Positions 51,237 through 60,674 of a stretch of 64,000 nucleotides of DNA are shown here, one piece after another. Source of the stretch: Mycobacterium shimoidei. Its GTDB lineage: Bacteria; Actinomycetota; Actinomycetes; Mycobacteriales; Mycobacteriaceae. The notes under the pieces were generated by a model, which did not search any database, was not told where the DNA came from, and saw only the letters and a list, made by a program, of their open reading frames with translations. Numbering within the stretch: position 1 is the stretch's first letter; each line of letters starts with the position of its first letter. Where the stretch lies: positions 1 through 64,000 of the forward strand of contig LQPU01000033.1 of NCBI GenBank assembly GCA_002101905.1, in the 5' to 3' direction. Position numbers and translations under genes: made by a program.

Positions 51237-52400
51237 ATGACCGACCAACACCCCCACGTCGTCGTCATCGGCGGCGGATACGCCGGAACCCTGGCCGCCA
51301 ACCATCTGCGGCTGCGGCCCGACATGGACATCACCCTGGTGAATCCCCGCGCGATGTTCGTCGAGCGCATCCGGCTGCACCAACTCGCCGCCGGCACCCA
51401 CACCGCGACCGTCGACTACGGCACCATGCTCGGAGAAGGCATTCAGCTCGCCGTCGGCACCGCCGAGCGCATCGACGCCGCCGACCGTAAGGTCGTGCTG
51501 GACTCCGGCGCGGTACTCGATTACGACTACCTCATCTATGCCGTGGGCAGCAACGCGTCTGCACCCGAATTCGCCTATCCCGTCGGGGAATTCGAGCACG
51601 CACAGCGGTTGCGCGCTGCGCTTGACGAGCTGCACCCCGCCTCCCCCGTCACGGTGGTCGGTGGCGGCTTGACCGGTATCGAAACGGCATCCGAGCTTGG
51701 CGAGCAGGGCCGGCGGGTCACGCTGGTCTGCGGCGGGGTGCTGGGGCCGTCACTGGCCGACATCGGCCGGCGTTCGGTGGCCAAGGCGCTGGCGCGGCTG
51801 GGCGTCGAGGTGCTCGAGACCGCCACAGTGACCGAGGTGCGGCCCGACGCGGTGGTGCTCGGCGACGGCACCGTGTTGCCCAGCGCGGTGACGGTGTGGA
51901 CGGCAGGCTTCGGCGTGCCGGAGCTGGCCGCGCGCAGCGGACTGCGCACCGACACCCTGGGCCGTCTGCTCACCGACGAGACGCTGACCAGCGTCGACGA
52001 CCCGCACATCGTGGCCGCCGGCGATGCCGCCGCGCCGTCGGGTGAGCCGCTGCGGATGAGTTGCCAGGCCGCGATCCCGCTCGGCGCCCAGGCCGCCAAC
52101 ACCGTGCTGAGTCGTCTCGCCGGCACCGAGCCGGTGCCGCTCGACCAGGCGTTCACCGGGCAGTGCATCAGCCTGGGCCGCAGCTACGCCACCGTCCAGC
52201 TCGCCCGCCGGGACGACACCCCGATCAGCGTGGCGATCGGCGGGCGGTTCGGTGCCCCGATCAAGGAGGCGGTGTGCAAGGGCACCGTCTGGGGTATCCG
52301 GCGCGAGGCGGCCAAGCCCGGCTGGTACCGGTGGCTCAAGGGCGGCAAGCGGCCGCAGCAGATCGCGGAGACGGCGGACACGGCGGTCACGGTATCGTGA
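51237..52400 (+). CDS. FAD-dependent pyridine nucleotide oxidoreductase (NDH-2-like)
   Basis: 387 aa from ATG at 51237 with AGGAG 7 nt upstream. FAD motif VVVIGGGYAGTLAANHL, NAD motif VTVVGGGLTGIETASELGEQG, and HIVAAGDAAA. Two-Rossmann-fold oxidoreductase of the NDH-2/AIF type without the C-terminal membrane helix. The stop overlaps the sigma factor GTG (GTGA). ECF41 sigma genes are characteristically linked to such oxidoreductases. Confidence 0.9.
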   Translation: MTDQHPHVVVIGGGYAGTLAANHLRLRPDMDITLVNPRAMFVERIRLHQLAAGTHTATVDYGTMLGEGIQLAVGTAERIDAADRKVVLDSGAVLDYDYLIYAVGSNASAPEFAYPVGEFEHAQRLRAALDELHPASPVTVVGGGLTGIETASELGEQGRRVTLVCGGVLGPSLADIGRRSVAKALARLGVEVLETATVTEVRPDAVVLGDGTVLPSAVTVWTAGFGVPELAARSGLRTDTLGRLLTDETLTSVDDPHIVAAGDAAAPSGEPLRMSCQAAIPLGAQAANTVLSRLAGTEPVPLDQAFTGQCISLGRSYATVQLARRDDTPISVAIGGRFGAPIKEAVCKGTVWGIRREAAKPGWYRWLKGGKRPQQIAETADTAVTVS

Positions 52401-53302
52401 CCGCCCCGCCCAACGAACACGCCGAACGGTTCACTTTACTGAGGCCGTTGCTGTTCACCATCGCCTACGAAATCCTCGGCAGCGCAAGCGAAGCCGACGA
52501 CGTCCTGCAAGACAGCTATCTACGGTGGGCCGAGGTGGACCTGGCGGACGTGCGCGACACCAAGTCGTACCTGGCCCGGCTGGTCACCCGTCAGTCGCTC
52601 AATGCGCTGCGGGCCGGCGCCCGCCGCCGCGAGGACTACGTCGGGCCGTGGCTGCCCGAGCCGCTGCTGCTCGACGAGCAGGATCCGTCCGCGGACGTGG
52701 TGCTGGCCGAATCGGTGTCGATGGCGATGCTGGTGCTGCTCGAGACGCTCACTCCCGACGAGCGTGCGGTGTTCGTGCTGCGCGAGGTCTTCGGGTTCGA
52801 CTATGACGAAATCGCGGACGCCGTAGGCAAATCCGCGCCGACCGTGCGACAGATAGCGCACCGGGCCCGCGAACATGTCCAGGCGCGACGAAGGCGCTTC
52901 ACCCCGGTCGACCCGGAGCAGCCTGCGCGTATCACCGCCGAATTCATGGCCGCGGCGTCGAGCGGCGATGTCGAGGGCGTGCTGGCACTGCTGGCGCCCG
53001 ACGTGACGTGGACGGCCGACAGCGGCGGCAAGGTCAGCGCGGCGCGCCGGCCGGTGGTCGGAGCCGACAAGGTCGCCCGTGCGGTCGTCGGCCTGATCAG
53101 CCGGGCCATGCAGCTTCCCGACGTCCGGGTGGAAACGGTGGTATGCAACGCCGCGCCCGCGGTGGTGCTCTACCGCGGGGACCATCTCGAAGGCGTGTTC
53201 ACCGTCGAAATCATCGACGGCAAGATCACCAACTTCTACGTGATGCGCAACCCGGACAAGCTGACGATGGTGACCACCCCACACGAGATCAGCCGGGTCT
53301 GA
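52397..53302 (+). CDS. ECF41-group sigma factor (SigJ-like)
   Basis: 301 aa from GTG. Sigma-2 (RPLLFTIAYEILGSASEADDVLQDSYLRWAEVD), sigma-4 (TPDERAVFVLREVFGFDYDEIADAVGKSAPTVRQIAHRAREHV), then a SnoaL-like C-terminal domain (~170-290; FMAAASSGDVEGVLALLAPDVTWTADSGG; DGKITNFYVMRNPDKL). In ECF41 proteins this extension replaces an anti-sigma factor and tunes activity. Coupled to the oxidoreductase and likely activating its promoter. Confidence 0.92.
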   Translation: MTAPPNEHAERFTLLRPLLFTIAYEILGSASEADDVLQDSYLRWAEVDLADVRDTKSYLARLVTRQSLNALRAGARRREDYVGPWLPEPLLLDEQDPSADVVLAESVSMAMLVLLETLTPDERAVFVLREVFGFDYDEIADAVGKSAPTVRQIAHRAREHVQARRRRFTPVDPEQPARITAEFMAAASSGDVEGVLALLAPDVTWTADSGGKVSAARRPVVGADKVARAVVGLISRAMQLPDVRVETVVCNAAPAVVLYRGDHLEGVFTVEIIDGKITNFYVMRNPDKLTMVTTPHEISRV

Positions 53303-53322
53303 GCGTCTGCAAAGCTGGGACG

Positions 53323-54570
53323 GTGCGAACCGACCGGCTCGGCGATCTTGGCGATGCACCACAGGTGCTGCGCGGGGTCGGCGACGCCACGTCTCGACTC
53401 GGTCTGCCACCGCCCGCCGCGCTGACCGGCGACTGGTTCAGCGCGCGGGCGGTGATCGCGCCCAGCGTGTCGGTGCAACCGGTCGACGCGGCCGACGTGT
53501 TCGCCGTGCGCCCGGGCTGCGATGACACGGTGGTGGGCGGTGGCTGGATCGGCTATCTGTCCTATCCCGATGCCGGTGCCGACAACCGTGTGCCCCGAAT
53601 TCCCGAAGCCGCCGGCGGCTGGACGGATTGCGTATTGCGCTGCGATCGCGACGGTCAATGGTGGTACGAGAGCCTGTCGGGGGCGCCGATGCCGCAGTGG
53701 CTGGCCGATGCGCTGGCCGGGCCGGCGCCGGCGCGGTCGTGCCGGATCGACTGGGACGCGGCCGACCGGCCGACGCATCGCGACGGAGTGCTGGCCTGCC
53801 TAGAGGCGATCAGCGCCGGCGAGATCTACCAGGCCTGTGTGTGCACTCAATTCAGTGGAACGGTCGAGGGCGCTCCGCTGGATTTCTTCGCCGACGCCGT
53901 GGAGCGCACCGCCCCGGCCCGCGCCGCCTACCTTGCCGGTCCCTGGGGGGCGGTGGCGTCGCTGTCACCGGAGCTGTTCTTGTGCCGCCGCGGCGACGTC
54001 GTCACGTCCAGCCCGATCAAAGGCACATTGCCGTTGGACGCCCGCCCTTCCGCGTTGCGCGCTTCGGTCAAAGACGTCGCCGAGAACATCATGATCGTCG
54101 ACTTGGTCCGCAACGACTTGAGCCGGGTGGCGCTCACCGGAACGGTCACGGTGCCCGAGCTGCTCGTGGTCCGGCCCGCGCCCGGTGTGTGGCATTTGGT
54201 GTCGACGGTGTCGGCGCAAGTGCCCGCCGAGCTGCCGACATCTGAACTCCTAGACGCCGCATTCCCGCCCGCTTCGGTCACCGGAACACCGAAATTGCGT
54301 GCGCGGCAGCTGATCTCCCAATGGGAGGGCTTCAGACGTGGAGTCTATTGCGGCACAGTCGGTTTAGCATCACCGGTGGCAGGTTGCGAGCTCAACGTCG
54401 CTATCCGCACCGTCGAGTTCGACAGTGCAGGCAACGTTGTGTTGGGCGCCGGTGGAGGCATCACCGCAGACTCCGACGTGGACGCCGAATGGGATGAATG
54501 CCTGCACAAAGCGGCGCCGATCCTGTCAGCTTCTCGACCGCAATACCGCGTCGTAGAGCTCACGCCGTGA
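53323..54570 (+). CDS. pabB: Aminodeoxychorismate synthase component I
   Basis: 415 aa from GTG at 53323 (VRTDRLGDLGDAP), 20 bp after the sigma gene. Chorismate-binding domain: ISAGEIYQACVCTQF, SLSPELFLCRRGDVVTSSPIKGT, DLVRNDLSRV, PPASVTGTPKLRARQLI, YCGTVGL. Makes 4-amino-4-deoxychorismate for folate. The 3' end overlaps convergent rsmI by 45 bp. Confidence 0.92.
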   Translation: MRTDRLGDLGDAPQVLRGVGDATSRLGLPPPAALTGDWFSARAVIAPSVSVQPVDAADVFAVRPGCDDTVVGGGWIGYLSYPDAGADNRVPRIPEAAGGWTDCVLRCDRDGQWWYESLSGAPMPQWLADALAGPAPARSCRIDWDAADRPTHRDGVLACLEAISAGEIYQACVCTQFSGTVEGAPLDFFADAVERTAPARAAYLAGPWGAVASLSPELFLCRRGDVVTSSPIKGTLPLDARPSALRASVKDVAENIMIVDLVRNDLSRVALTGTVTVPELLVVRPAPGVWHLVSTVSAQVPAELPTSELLDAAFPPASVTGTPKLRARQLISQWEGFRRGVYCGTVGLASPVAGCELNVAIRTVEFDSAGNVVLGAGGGITADSDVDAEWDECLHKAAPILSASRPQYRVVELTP

Positions 54571-55356
54571 CACCGGCGTACCGGATACCACCTGCGCGCA
54601 CGCATCCTTAACCCGAATTCCTTGCCGGGTAAGCTCTTCCACCTCGGCCACCAATGCCGGCACGTCGGCGCACGGAATGGCACCGGCCAGCACCACGGTG
54701 ATCTCACCCAGCACGTCGTCGGCCGCCCAGGACGCCAGCTCGTCGAGTGTTCCCCGGACGATTTCCTCGTGCACCTTGGTGAGCTCTCGGCACACCACCG
54801 CGCGCCGCTCACCGCCCAACTGCTCGACGGCATCGGCCAGGCACGCAGCCAGCCGGCGTGGCGATTCGAAGAACACACACGTGCGACGCTCGTCGGCCAG
54901 CGACGCCAACCAGCTTCGGCGGGCCGAGGACTTACGCGGGGCGAACCCCTCGAAACAGAACCTGTCCGACGGCAGCCCGGACACCGCCAAGGCGGTGATC
55001 ACCGCCGACGGACCCGGCAGGCACCCCACCGGCAGACCGGCGTCGACGCACGCGACGACCAGCCGGTACCCCGGGTCGTTGATCACCGGCATCCCGCCGT
55101 CGCTGACCACCAGCACCGTCGCTCCGGCTTTTACCGCGTCGACCAGTGCGGGCGCCCGGGTTGCCTCGTTGTGGTCGTGGAGGCTGACCACCCTGCCGCC
55201 AATGTGCACACCGAGGGCCTTGGCCAGCGTCCGGATCCGCCGGGTGTCCTCGGCGGCAATGACATCGGCAGAACCCAATGCGGCAATCAGCCGCGGTGAC
55301 GCGTCTGACGGCTGACCCAGCGGCGTGGCCCCCAGTAATAGTCGACCAGCGCTCAC
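54526..55356 (-). CDS. rsmI: 16S rRNA 2'-O-ribose C1402 methyltransferase
   Basis: 276 aa. LLLGATPLGQPSDASPRLIAAL, AEDTRRIRTLAKAL, VSDGGMPVINDPGYRLV, and GCLPGPSAVITALAVSGLPSDRFCFEGFAPRK are the RsmI/YraL tetrapyrrole-methylase-fold signatures. Methylates C1402 in the ribosomal P site. Divergent from pmt with about 24 bp between. Confidence 0.95.
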   Translation of the reverse strand: MSAGRLLLGATPLGQPSDASPRLIAALGSADVIAAEDTRRIRTLAKALGVHIGGRVVSLHDHNEATRAPALVDAVKAGATVLVVSDGGMPVINDPGYRLVVACVDAGLPVGCLPGPSAVITALAVSGLPSDRFCFEGFAPRKSSARRSWLASLADERRTCVFFESPRRLAACLADAVEQLGGERRAVVCRELTKVHEEIVRGTLDELASWAADDVLGEITVVLAGAIPCADVPALVAEVEELTRQGIRVKDACAQVVSGTPVSRRELYDAVLRSRS

Positions 55357-55380
55357 CCGTCACAGCTTACGATCGATGTG

Positions 55381-56931
55381 ATGACCGCCCCGCCCGTCGA
55401 CGTCGCCGCCGCCGAGCGGGCGGTGCCCGTCATCAGCCCCGGACCGCTGGCGCCGGTCGCGGACTTCGGTCCAACTGACCGGTTGCGAGGTTGGGCGGTG
55501 ACCGCGGTGATCACCGCGTTGGCGGCACTGAGCCGGCTGGTGAACCTGGGCTCGCCCACCGATGCGGGCACACCGATCTTCGACGAGAAGCATTACGCGC
55601 CGCAGGCCTGGCAGATGCTGCACAACCACGGCGTCGAGGACAACCCCGGCTACGGCCTCGTCGTGCACCCACCGGTGGGCAAGCAGCTGATCGCCCTCGG
55701 CGAGGCGATTTTCGGCTACAACGGCGTGGGTTGGCGGTTCACCGGTGCGGTGCTCGGTGTGTTGATGGTCGCGCTGGTGGTACGCATCGTTCGGCGGATC
55801 AGCCGCTCGACGTTGGTCGGCGGCATCGCCGGTCTGCTGCTGATCGGCGACGGCGTCAGCTTTGTGGCGTCGCGCACCGCGCTGCTCGACGGGTTTCTGG
55901 CGTTCTTCGTCGTCGCGACGTTCGGGGCGCTGATCGTCGACCGTGATCAGGTCCGCCAGCGAATGCATGTCGCGCTGATGCAGAACCGCATTGCGGAAAC
56001 GCCGTGGGGGCCGCGGTTGGGGGTGCGCTGGTGGCGATTCGGAGCCGGGGTGCTACTCGGATTAGCCTGTGCCACAAAATGGTCCGGCTTGTACTTCGTC
56101 CTGTTTTTCGGGCTGATGTCGTTGGCCTTCGACGTGTCCGCGCGCCGCGCTTATCGGGTGCCCAGACCGTGGCTGGGAACGCTGTGGCGCGACGCGGTTC
56201 CGACGGGCTATGCGATGGGGCTCATTCCGTTCGCGGTGTACCTGGCAAGCTATGCGCCGTGGTTTGCCTCCGAGACGGCGATCAACCGGCACGAAGTCGG
56301 CCAGTCGATCGGGGTGCAACCAAGCTTCCCGATGCCGGACGCCCTTCGATCGCTGTGGCATTACACCTATAAAGCATACGAATTCCATTCCGGGCTAACG
56401 AATTCCGCGGGTAACCATCATCCCTGGGAGTCCAAGCCGTGGACTTGGCCGATGTCATTGCGGCCGGTGCTCTACGCCATCGACCAGCACGACGTTCCCG
56501 GTTGCGGCGCGCAGTCGTGCGTGAAAGCGGTGATGCTGGTCGGCACACCCGCGATGTGGTGGCTTTCAGTCCCCGTGCTCGGCTATGCGCTGTGGCGGGC
56601 GTTCGTGCGGCGCGACTGGCGCTATGCGGTGGTATTGGTCGGCTATTGCGCGGGCTGGCTGCCCTGGTTCGCCGACATCGACCGACAGATGTACTTCTTC
56701 TACGCGGCCACCATGGCGCCGTTTTTGGTCATGGCGATCGCGTTGATACTCGGGGACATCCTGTACCAGCCTGGTCAAAGCCAGGAGCGGCGCACACTCG
56801 GGTTGATCGTCGTATCCTGTTACGTCGCTTTGGTGTTGACCAATTTCGCGTGGCTGTATCCGGTTCTCAGCGGCCAGCCGATATCGCAGTCCACCTGGAA
56901 CATGGAAATCTGGCTGCCCAGCTGGCGCTAG
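55381..56931 (+). CDS. pmt: Protein O-mannosyltransferase
   Basis: 516 aa GT39 family. Many membrane helices; the first extracytoplasmic loop holds the catalytic D-E pair (GTPIFDEKHYAPQAW). PPVGKQL, LACATKWSGLYFVLFFG, HPWESKPWTWP and MYFFYAATMAPF match mycobacterial Pmt. Transfers mannose from polyprenyl-phosphomannose to Thr/Ser of exported proteins. GTG at 55378 directly precedes the chosen ATG. Confidence 0.94.
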   Translation: MTAPPVDVAAAERAVPVISPGPLAPVADFGPTDRLRGWAVTAVITALAALSRLVNLGSPTDAGTPIFDEKHYAPQAWQMLHNHGVEDNPGYGLVVHPPVGKQLIALGEAIFGYNGVGWRFTGAVLGVLMVALVVRIVRRISRSTLVGGIAGLLLIGDGVSFVASRTALLDGFLAFFVVATFGALIVDRDQVRQRMHVALMQNRIAETPWGPRLGVRWWRFGAGVLLGLACATKWSGLYFVLFFGLMSLAFDVSARRAYRVPRPWLGTLWRDAVPTGYAMGLIPFAVYLASYAPWFASETAINRHEVGQSIGVQPSFPMPDALRSLWHYTYKAYEFHSGLTNSAGNHHPWESKPWTWPMSLRPVLYAIDQHDVPGCGAQSCVKAVMLVGTPAMWWLSVPVLGYALWRAFVRRDWRYAVVLVGYCAGWLPWFADIDRQMYFFYAATMAPFLVMAIALILGDILYQPGQSQERRTLGLIVVSCYVALVLTNFAWLYPVLSGQPISQSTWNMEIWLPSWR

Positions 56932-56952
56932 TGCCGCGCACCAGCCTCCTTA

Positions 56953-57019
56953 CGCGTTGAGATTGCGCTCAGGGTCGTTGTTTTGCGTTATCCACAGCCC
57001 TGGGCGCAATCTGAACGCG
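56953..57019. repeat. 67-bp inverted repeat before the DUF559 gene
   Basis: Arms 56953-56974 and 56998-57019 (22 bp each) are inverted complements at 20 of 22 positions, with a 23-bp centre. The centre contains TTATCCACA (56988-56996), identical to the E. coli DnaA box, possibly by chance. It lies 31 bp before the gene start and could be an operator or a nuclease recognition site. Confidence 0.7.
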
Positions 57020-57050
57020 GGCGACGTCGCCGCCGGCCCAATATTGGCGG

Positions 57051-57914
57051 ATGCCTGAAGTGTTCGTCGGCACAGAGATGCTCGCCAGCGGCACGCTAAC
57101 CAAGGGACAGCTGCGCTGGAACTACAACGCGATCTTCCCGGGCATCTATGTGGCGAACGCGGCGACCCCATCGCTGCGGCGCAACACCATCGGCGCGTGG
57201 CTCTGGTCGGGGCGCAACGGCGTCATCGCCGGGCGCGCTGCGGCGGCGCTGCACGGCGCCCTCTGGGTTAATGCAGATACACCGATCGAGATGATCTGGC
57301 GCAGCGGACGTCCACCGTTGGGCATTGTGGTGCGCAACGAGCGGATTGAGGCTGACGAGGTCGTCGAAGTCGACGGGATACCGGTGACCAGTCCGGCAAG
57401 GACTGCGCTGGATATCGCCCGGCACCTGCCGCGTGACCTCGCCGTGGCGCACCTCGATGCGTTGGCCGGCGCCACGCGTGTAACAGCATGCGATGCGCTT
57501 TCACTGGCGCAGCGCTACCCCAGGGGTCGCGGCCTGCGTCGCTGCCAGGTCGCCCTCTCGCTAATGGACGCGGGCGCTCAATCGCCGAAGGAAACATGGT
57601 TGCGGCTACTACTCATCGACGCCGGACTGCCCGCGCCGCGAACGCAAATCAGGGTCAGCGACGGTGTCAATGAGGCATTCATCGACATGGACTACGACGA
57701 ACCGATGGTGGGCCTTGACTATGACGGCCAGCAACACAGCACCGATCGCCAGCGGTATGTACACGACATCGGGCGTGCAGAACTGATCGAGCGCCAAGGT
57801 TGGATCGACATTCGCGTGGTCGCCGAACACAGCCGGCGATTCATCCTGCATCGGGTGTCGGAACCCTTCGCCCGTCGGGGATATCCGATTGCGCCGACTA
57901 ACCACGCGCGCTAG
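57051..57914 (+). CDS. AbiEi-like / DUF559 (Vsr-type nuclease fold) protein
   Basis: 287 aa. The N-terminal part has the type IV toxin-antitoxin AbiEi-like pattern (LTKGQLRWNYNAIFPGIYVAN; GVIAGRAAAALHGA; ITSPARTALDIA-type VTSPARTALDIARHLP). The C-terminal ~100 residues fit the DUF559/Vsr endonuclease-like fold: FIDMDYDEPMVGLDYDGQQH (acidic pair), RAELIERQGWIDIRVVAEH. Common singly in mycobacterial genomes; role uncertain (defence, repair or regulator). No AbiEii toxin is adjacent. Confidence 0.75.
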   Translation: MPEVFVGTEMLASGTLTKGQLRWNYNAIFPGIYVANAATPSLRRNTIGAWLWSGRNGVIAGRAAAALHGALWVNADTPIEMIWRSGRPPLGIVVRNERIEADEVVEVDGIPVTSPARTALDIARHLPRDLAVAHLDALAGATRVTACDALSLAQRYPRGRGLRRCQVALSLMDAGAQSPKETWLRLLLIDAGLPAPRTQIRVSDGVNEAFIDMDYDEPMVGLDYDGQQHSTDRQRYVHDIGRAELIERQGWIDIRVVAEHSRRFILHRVSEPFARRGYPIAPTNHAR

Positions 57915-58339
57915 AGCATCCCGAGCTGCTTCATCAGCGACAACACGTCGACGACCCCCCAGGTCTCGACGACTCGACCGTTGACGAAGCGGAAGATGAA
58001 GATCTCGTTGTACGTCACGGATTTGCCGGTAGGTGCCAAGCCCATGTATTCGCCCCGGTGCGTCCCGGTAACGGTATTGCGGACCACGACCTTGTCCCCC
58101 TCGGCGATCATGTCCTCGACCGCGAGATGCAAGTCGGGGAAGGCCCGCAGGAGCATCGCCCATACCTGCTTGAGCGCCGCCGCCCCCGTGCCGTCAACCG
58201 GCGCCGGCGTGCGGATCAGCGCATCGGGCTCGACCAGCTCGTCGATCACCTTCGAGATGACTTGCAGATCACCCGTATTCACCGCGTCGTGGAAACGGCT
58301 GAACGAGACTTTGTTGATGGTTTCCGGTGCGGTCGGCAT
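57911..58339 (-). CDS. SnoaL-like ester-cyclase family protein
   Basis: 142 aa from ATG giving MPTAPETINKVSFSRFHDAVNTGD. Cone-shaped NTF2-like fold: WAMLLRAFPDLHLAVEDMIAEGDKVVVRNTVTGTHRGEYMGLAPTGKSVTYNEIFIFRFVNGRVVETWGVVD. Related proteins act as polyketide cyclases or hydrolases, but most have no known substrate. Convergent with the DUF559 gene, 4-bp overlap. Confidence 0.85.
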   Translation of the reverse strand: MPTAPETINKVSFSRFHDAVNTGDLQVISKVIDELVEPDALIRTPAPVDGTGAAALKQVWAMLLRAFPDLHLAVEDMIAEGDKVVVRNTVTGTHRGEYMGLAPTGKSVTYNEIFIFRFVNGRVVETWGVVDVLSLMKQLGML

Positions 58340-58359
58340 TGAGCTCCTCACGGGCTAGA

Positions 58360-59562
58360 TCACAGCGGGTCACGGGCGGCCGGACACGCCATGCAGCGCG
58401 GCCCGCCGCGGCCGGTGCCCAACTCGGACGCGGCGATGGTGAGCACCTCGATGCCGGCCTCCTGCAAGCGTGCGTTGGTCTGGGTGTTGCGCTCGTAGGC
58501 GACGACGACGCCGGGCGCCAACGCCAGGGTGTTGTTGCCGTCGTCCCATTGTTCGCGTTCGGCGACGACGGGATCCAAACCGGTGCTGATGATGCGCAGC
58601 TTGTCCACCCCGATCGCCGCGGCGGCGGCCTCGACGAACCGCGCCTCGTCGGAGATCTTCACGCCGTCGGGCGTGCGTGCAATGGTGAACGCCGACAACG
58701 TCTCGACGACATTGGCGAACATCACCATCGCGTCGGTGTCGACCATGGTGCACACCGTGTCCAGATGCATCTGCGCGCGTTTCTGCTCGATCGGCACGGC
58801 CAACACCGTTTCCGCGAGATCGTCGTCAAACAAGCTGCGCGCCAACGCTTCCGCTCCGGCCGGAGTGGTCCGCTCCCCCACGCCGACCGCGATCACACCC
58901 GGCGCGAGCAGCAACACGTCACCGCCTTCCACCGGCGCGGTGTGCGATTCGTAGGCGCGACGCACCCCGGTGAACCGCGGATGGTGGGCGTAGATCAGGT
59001 CCGTCAACGATGCCTCTCGGGCCCGCGCCGGCAGCGCCAGCGACGGGATGATCACCCGCGGCCCGACCCAGATCGACGAGTCGCGGGTGAACACCAGATT
59101 GGGCAACGGCTCGATGACGTAGTCGCGGCCATGATGCATCAGCCGCACCAACGACACGTCGGTTTGGGTGTCCGACGGCAGCTCGGCAAAAGTCATGCCC
59201 GCGGTCAGCACGTGCGCCAACTCCGCCGGCGGCAGGCCGCGCAGGTAGGCCGAAAGTTCCTGGGCCAGAGGTAATCCCAACCGACGGGCATCGACCGCGG
59301 CGGCGATCCCCTGCATGCGGGCGGCGCCGCTTTCCAGCGCTTCGGTCAGCAGCTCGGAAAGCAGCAGCACCTCGACGCCGTGCGAGCGCAACAGCTCGGC
59401 GAATGCGTCGTGTTCCTCCTGCGCGCGGGCGACCCAGGGCAATCCGTCGAACAGCAGCGAGTCGGTGTTGTCCGGTGTGAGCCGGCGCAGCTCAGCGCCC
59501 GGTCGGTGCAGGATGGCGACCCGCAGCGTCCCCACCTCGGAATCGAGGCCCAACTCACTCAC
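58360..59562 (-). CDS. arcA: Arginine deiminase
   Basis: 400 aa from GTG at 59562 ([11 protein letters not shown]), near the 402 aa of M. tuberculosis Arc[32 protein letters not shown] (substrate Asp), [13 protein letters not shown] (catalytic His), and [17 protein letters not shown] with the nucleophilic Cys. Converts arginine to citrulline and ammonia. No arcB/arcC is adjacent. Divergent from soxR, 48-bp gap. Confidence 0.94.
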   Translation of the reverse strand: MSELGLDSEVGTLRVAILHRPGAELRRLTPDNTDSLLFDGLPWVARAQEEHDAFAELLRSHGVEVLLLSELLTEALESGAARMQGIAAAVDARRLGLPLAQELSAYLRGLPPAELAHVLTAGMTFAELPSDTQTDVSLVRLMHHGRDYVIEPLPNLVFTRDSSIWVGPRVIIPSLALPARAREASLTDLIYAHHPRFTGVRRAYESHTAPVEGGDVLLLAPGVIAVGVGERTTPAGAEALARSLFDDDLAETVLAVPIEQKRAQMHLDTVCTMVDTDAMVMFANVVETLSAFTIARTPDGVKISDEARFVEAAAAAIGVDKLRIISTGLDPVVAEREQWDDGNNTLALAPGVVVAYERNTQTNARLQEAGIEVLTIAASELGTGRGGPRCMACPAARDPL

Positions 59563-59589
59563 ACTTAGCACGGTAATGCCAACCGCCAC

Positions 59590-59607
59590 CCTCAAGTATG
59601 GTTCAGG
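59590..59607. promoter_or_regulatory. SoxR box
   Basis: CCTCAAGTATGGTTCAGG matches the E. coli soxS/Streptomyces-type site CCTCAAGTTAACTTGAGG at 13 of 18 positions, including the first eight. It ends 3 bp before the soxR ATG, in the 48-bp gap shared with arcA. Confidence 0.65.
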
Positions 59608-59610
59608 TAT

Positions 59611-60045
59611 ATGGACAACCCCGAGCTGTCGCCGGGCGAGCTGGCCACCCGGGCGGGCGTCGCGATCTCGACGCTGCATTTCTACGAGCGGAAGGGGCTG
59701 ATCAGCAGCCGGCGCACGTCAGGCAATCAGCGCCGGTACTCGCGCGACACGCTTCGGCGGGTGGCATTCATCCGGATGTCGCAGCGGCTGGGGATCCCGC
59801 TGGCCCGCGTCCGAAACGCGTTGGCCACCCTGCCCACCGACCGGGTGCCCACCAGCAGGGACTGGGCACGGCTGTCCGCCGGCTGGCGCGCCGACCTCGA
59901 CCACCGGATCGTGCACCTGCAGCGGCTGCGCGACAACCTCGCCGACTGCATCGGCTGCGGTTGCCTGAGCCTGCGCAGTTGTGCCCTGTTCAATCCCGGC
60001 GACGTCCTGGCCGAACAGGGACCCGGCGCGGTCCGGCTCGAATAG
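59611..60045 (+). CDS. soxR: Redox-sensitive MerR-family regulator SoxR
   Basis: 144 aa. Mer[54 protein letters not shown]-terminal 2Fe-2S ligands C113-x2-C116-x-C118-x5-C124 ([12 protein letters not shown]). In actinobacteria SoxR responds to redox-active compounds. The ATG directly follows its probable binding site, so expression is leaderless or nearly so. Not between arcA and the AlkB-like gene in M. tuberculosis, from memory. Confidence 0.95.
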   Translation: MDNPELSPGELATRAGVAISTLHFYERKGLISSRRTSGNQRRYSRDTLRRVAFIRMSQRLGIPLARVRNALATLPTDRVPTSRDWARLSAGWRADLDHRIVHLQRLRDNLADCIGCGCLSLRSCALFNPGDVLAEQGPGAVRLE

Positions 60046-60077
60046 GATTCGAACGTCCGTGCGATAAGCTGGGCGGT

Positions 60078-60674
60078 GTGGCGTTGCCGGTCCAGGAGTC
60101 GTTGTTCGACTGCAACGAGCGCAGAGCGCTCGGCGCCGGCGCCTGGATCGACATCCGCTCCGGCTGGTTGACCGGCGCCGACGAGCTGTTCGACGAATTG
60201 CTCAGCGTCGTGCCGTGGCGCGCCGAGCGGCGCCCGATGTATGACCGGGTGGTCGACGTGCCGCGGCTGGTGAGCTTTCACGACCTGGTCGCCGATGACC
60301 CGCCACACCCGCGGCTGGCGCAACTGCGGCGCCGGCTCAACGACATCTACGCGGGCGAGCTGGGCGAGCCGTTCACCACGGCCGGGCTGTGCTTGTACCG
60401 AGACGGCTCCGATAGCGTCGCCTGGCACGGCGACACCATCGGCCGCAGCAGCACCGAAGACACCATGGTGGCCATCGTCGGCCTCGGCGCCACCCGTACC
60501 TTCGCGATGCGGCCACGCGGCGGGGGACCGTCGCTGCGGCTGCCGCAGGCGCACGGCGATCTGTTGGTGATGGGCGGATCATGCCAGCGGACCTGGGAGC
60601 ACTCGGTCCCCAAGACGTCGGGATGCGCCGGCCCGCGGATCAGTATCCAGTTCCGCCCGAGGGACGTTCGCTAG
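60078..60674 (+). CDS. AlkB-like Fe(II)/2-oxoglutarate dioxygenase
   Basis: 198 aa from GTG at 60078. Double-stranded beta helix with iron ligands H117-x-D119 (WHGDTIG) and H175 (WEHSVPK), 2-oxoglutarate Arg R187/R193 in RISIQFRPR, and TFAMRPRGGG. Would demethylate alkylated bases in nucleic acid. Ortholog by position of Rv1000c. It follows soxR by 32 bp and may share its transcript. Confidence 0.9.
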   Translation: MALPVQESLFDCNERRALGAGAWIDIRSGWLTGADELFDELLSVVPWRAERRPMYDRVVDVPRLVSFHDLVADDPPHPRLAQLRRRLNDIYAGELGEPFTTAGLCLYRDGSDSVAWHGDTIGRSSTEDTMVAIVGLGATRTFAMRPRGGGPSLRLPQAHGDLLVMGGSCQRTWEHSVPKTSGCAGPRISIQFRPRDVR

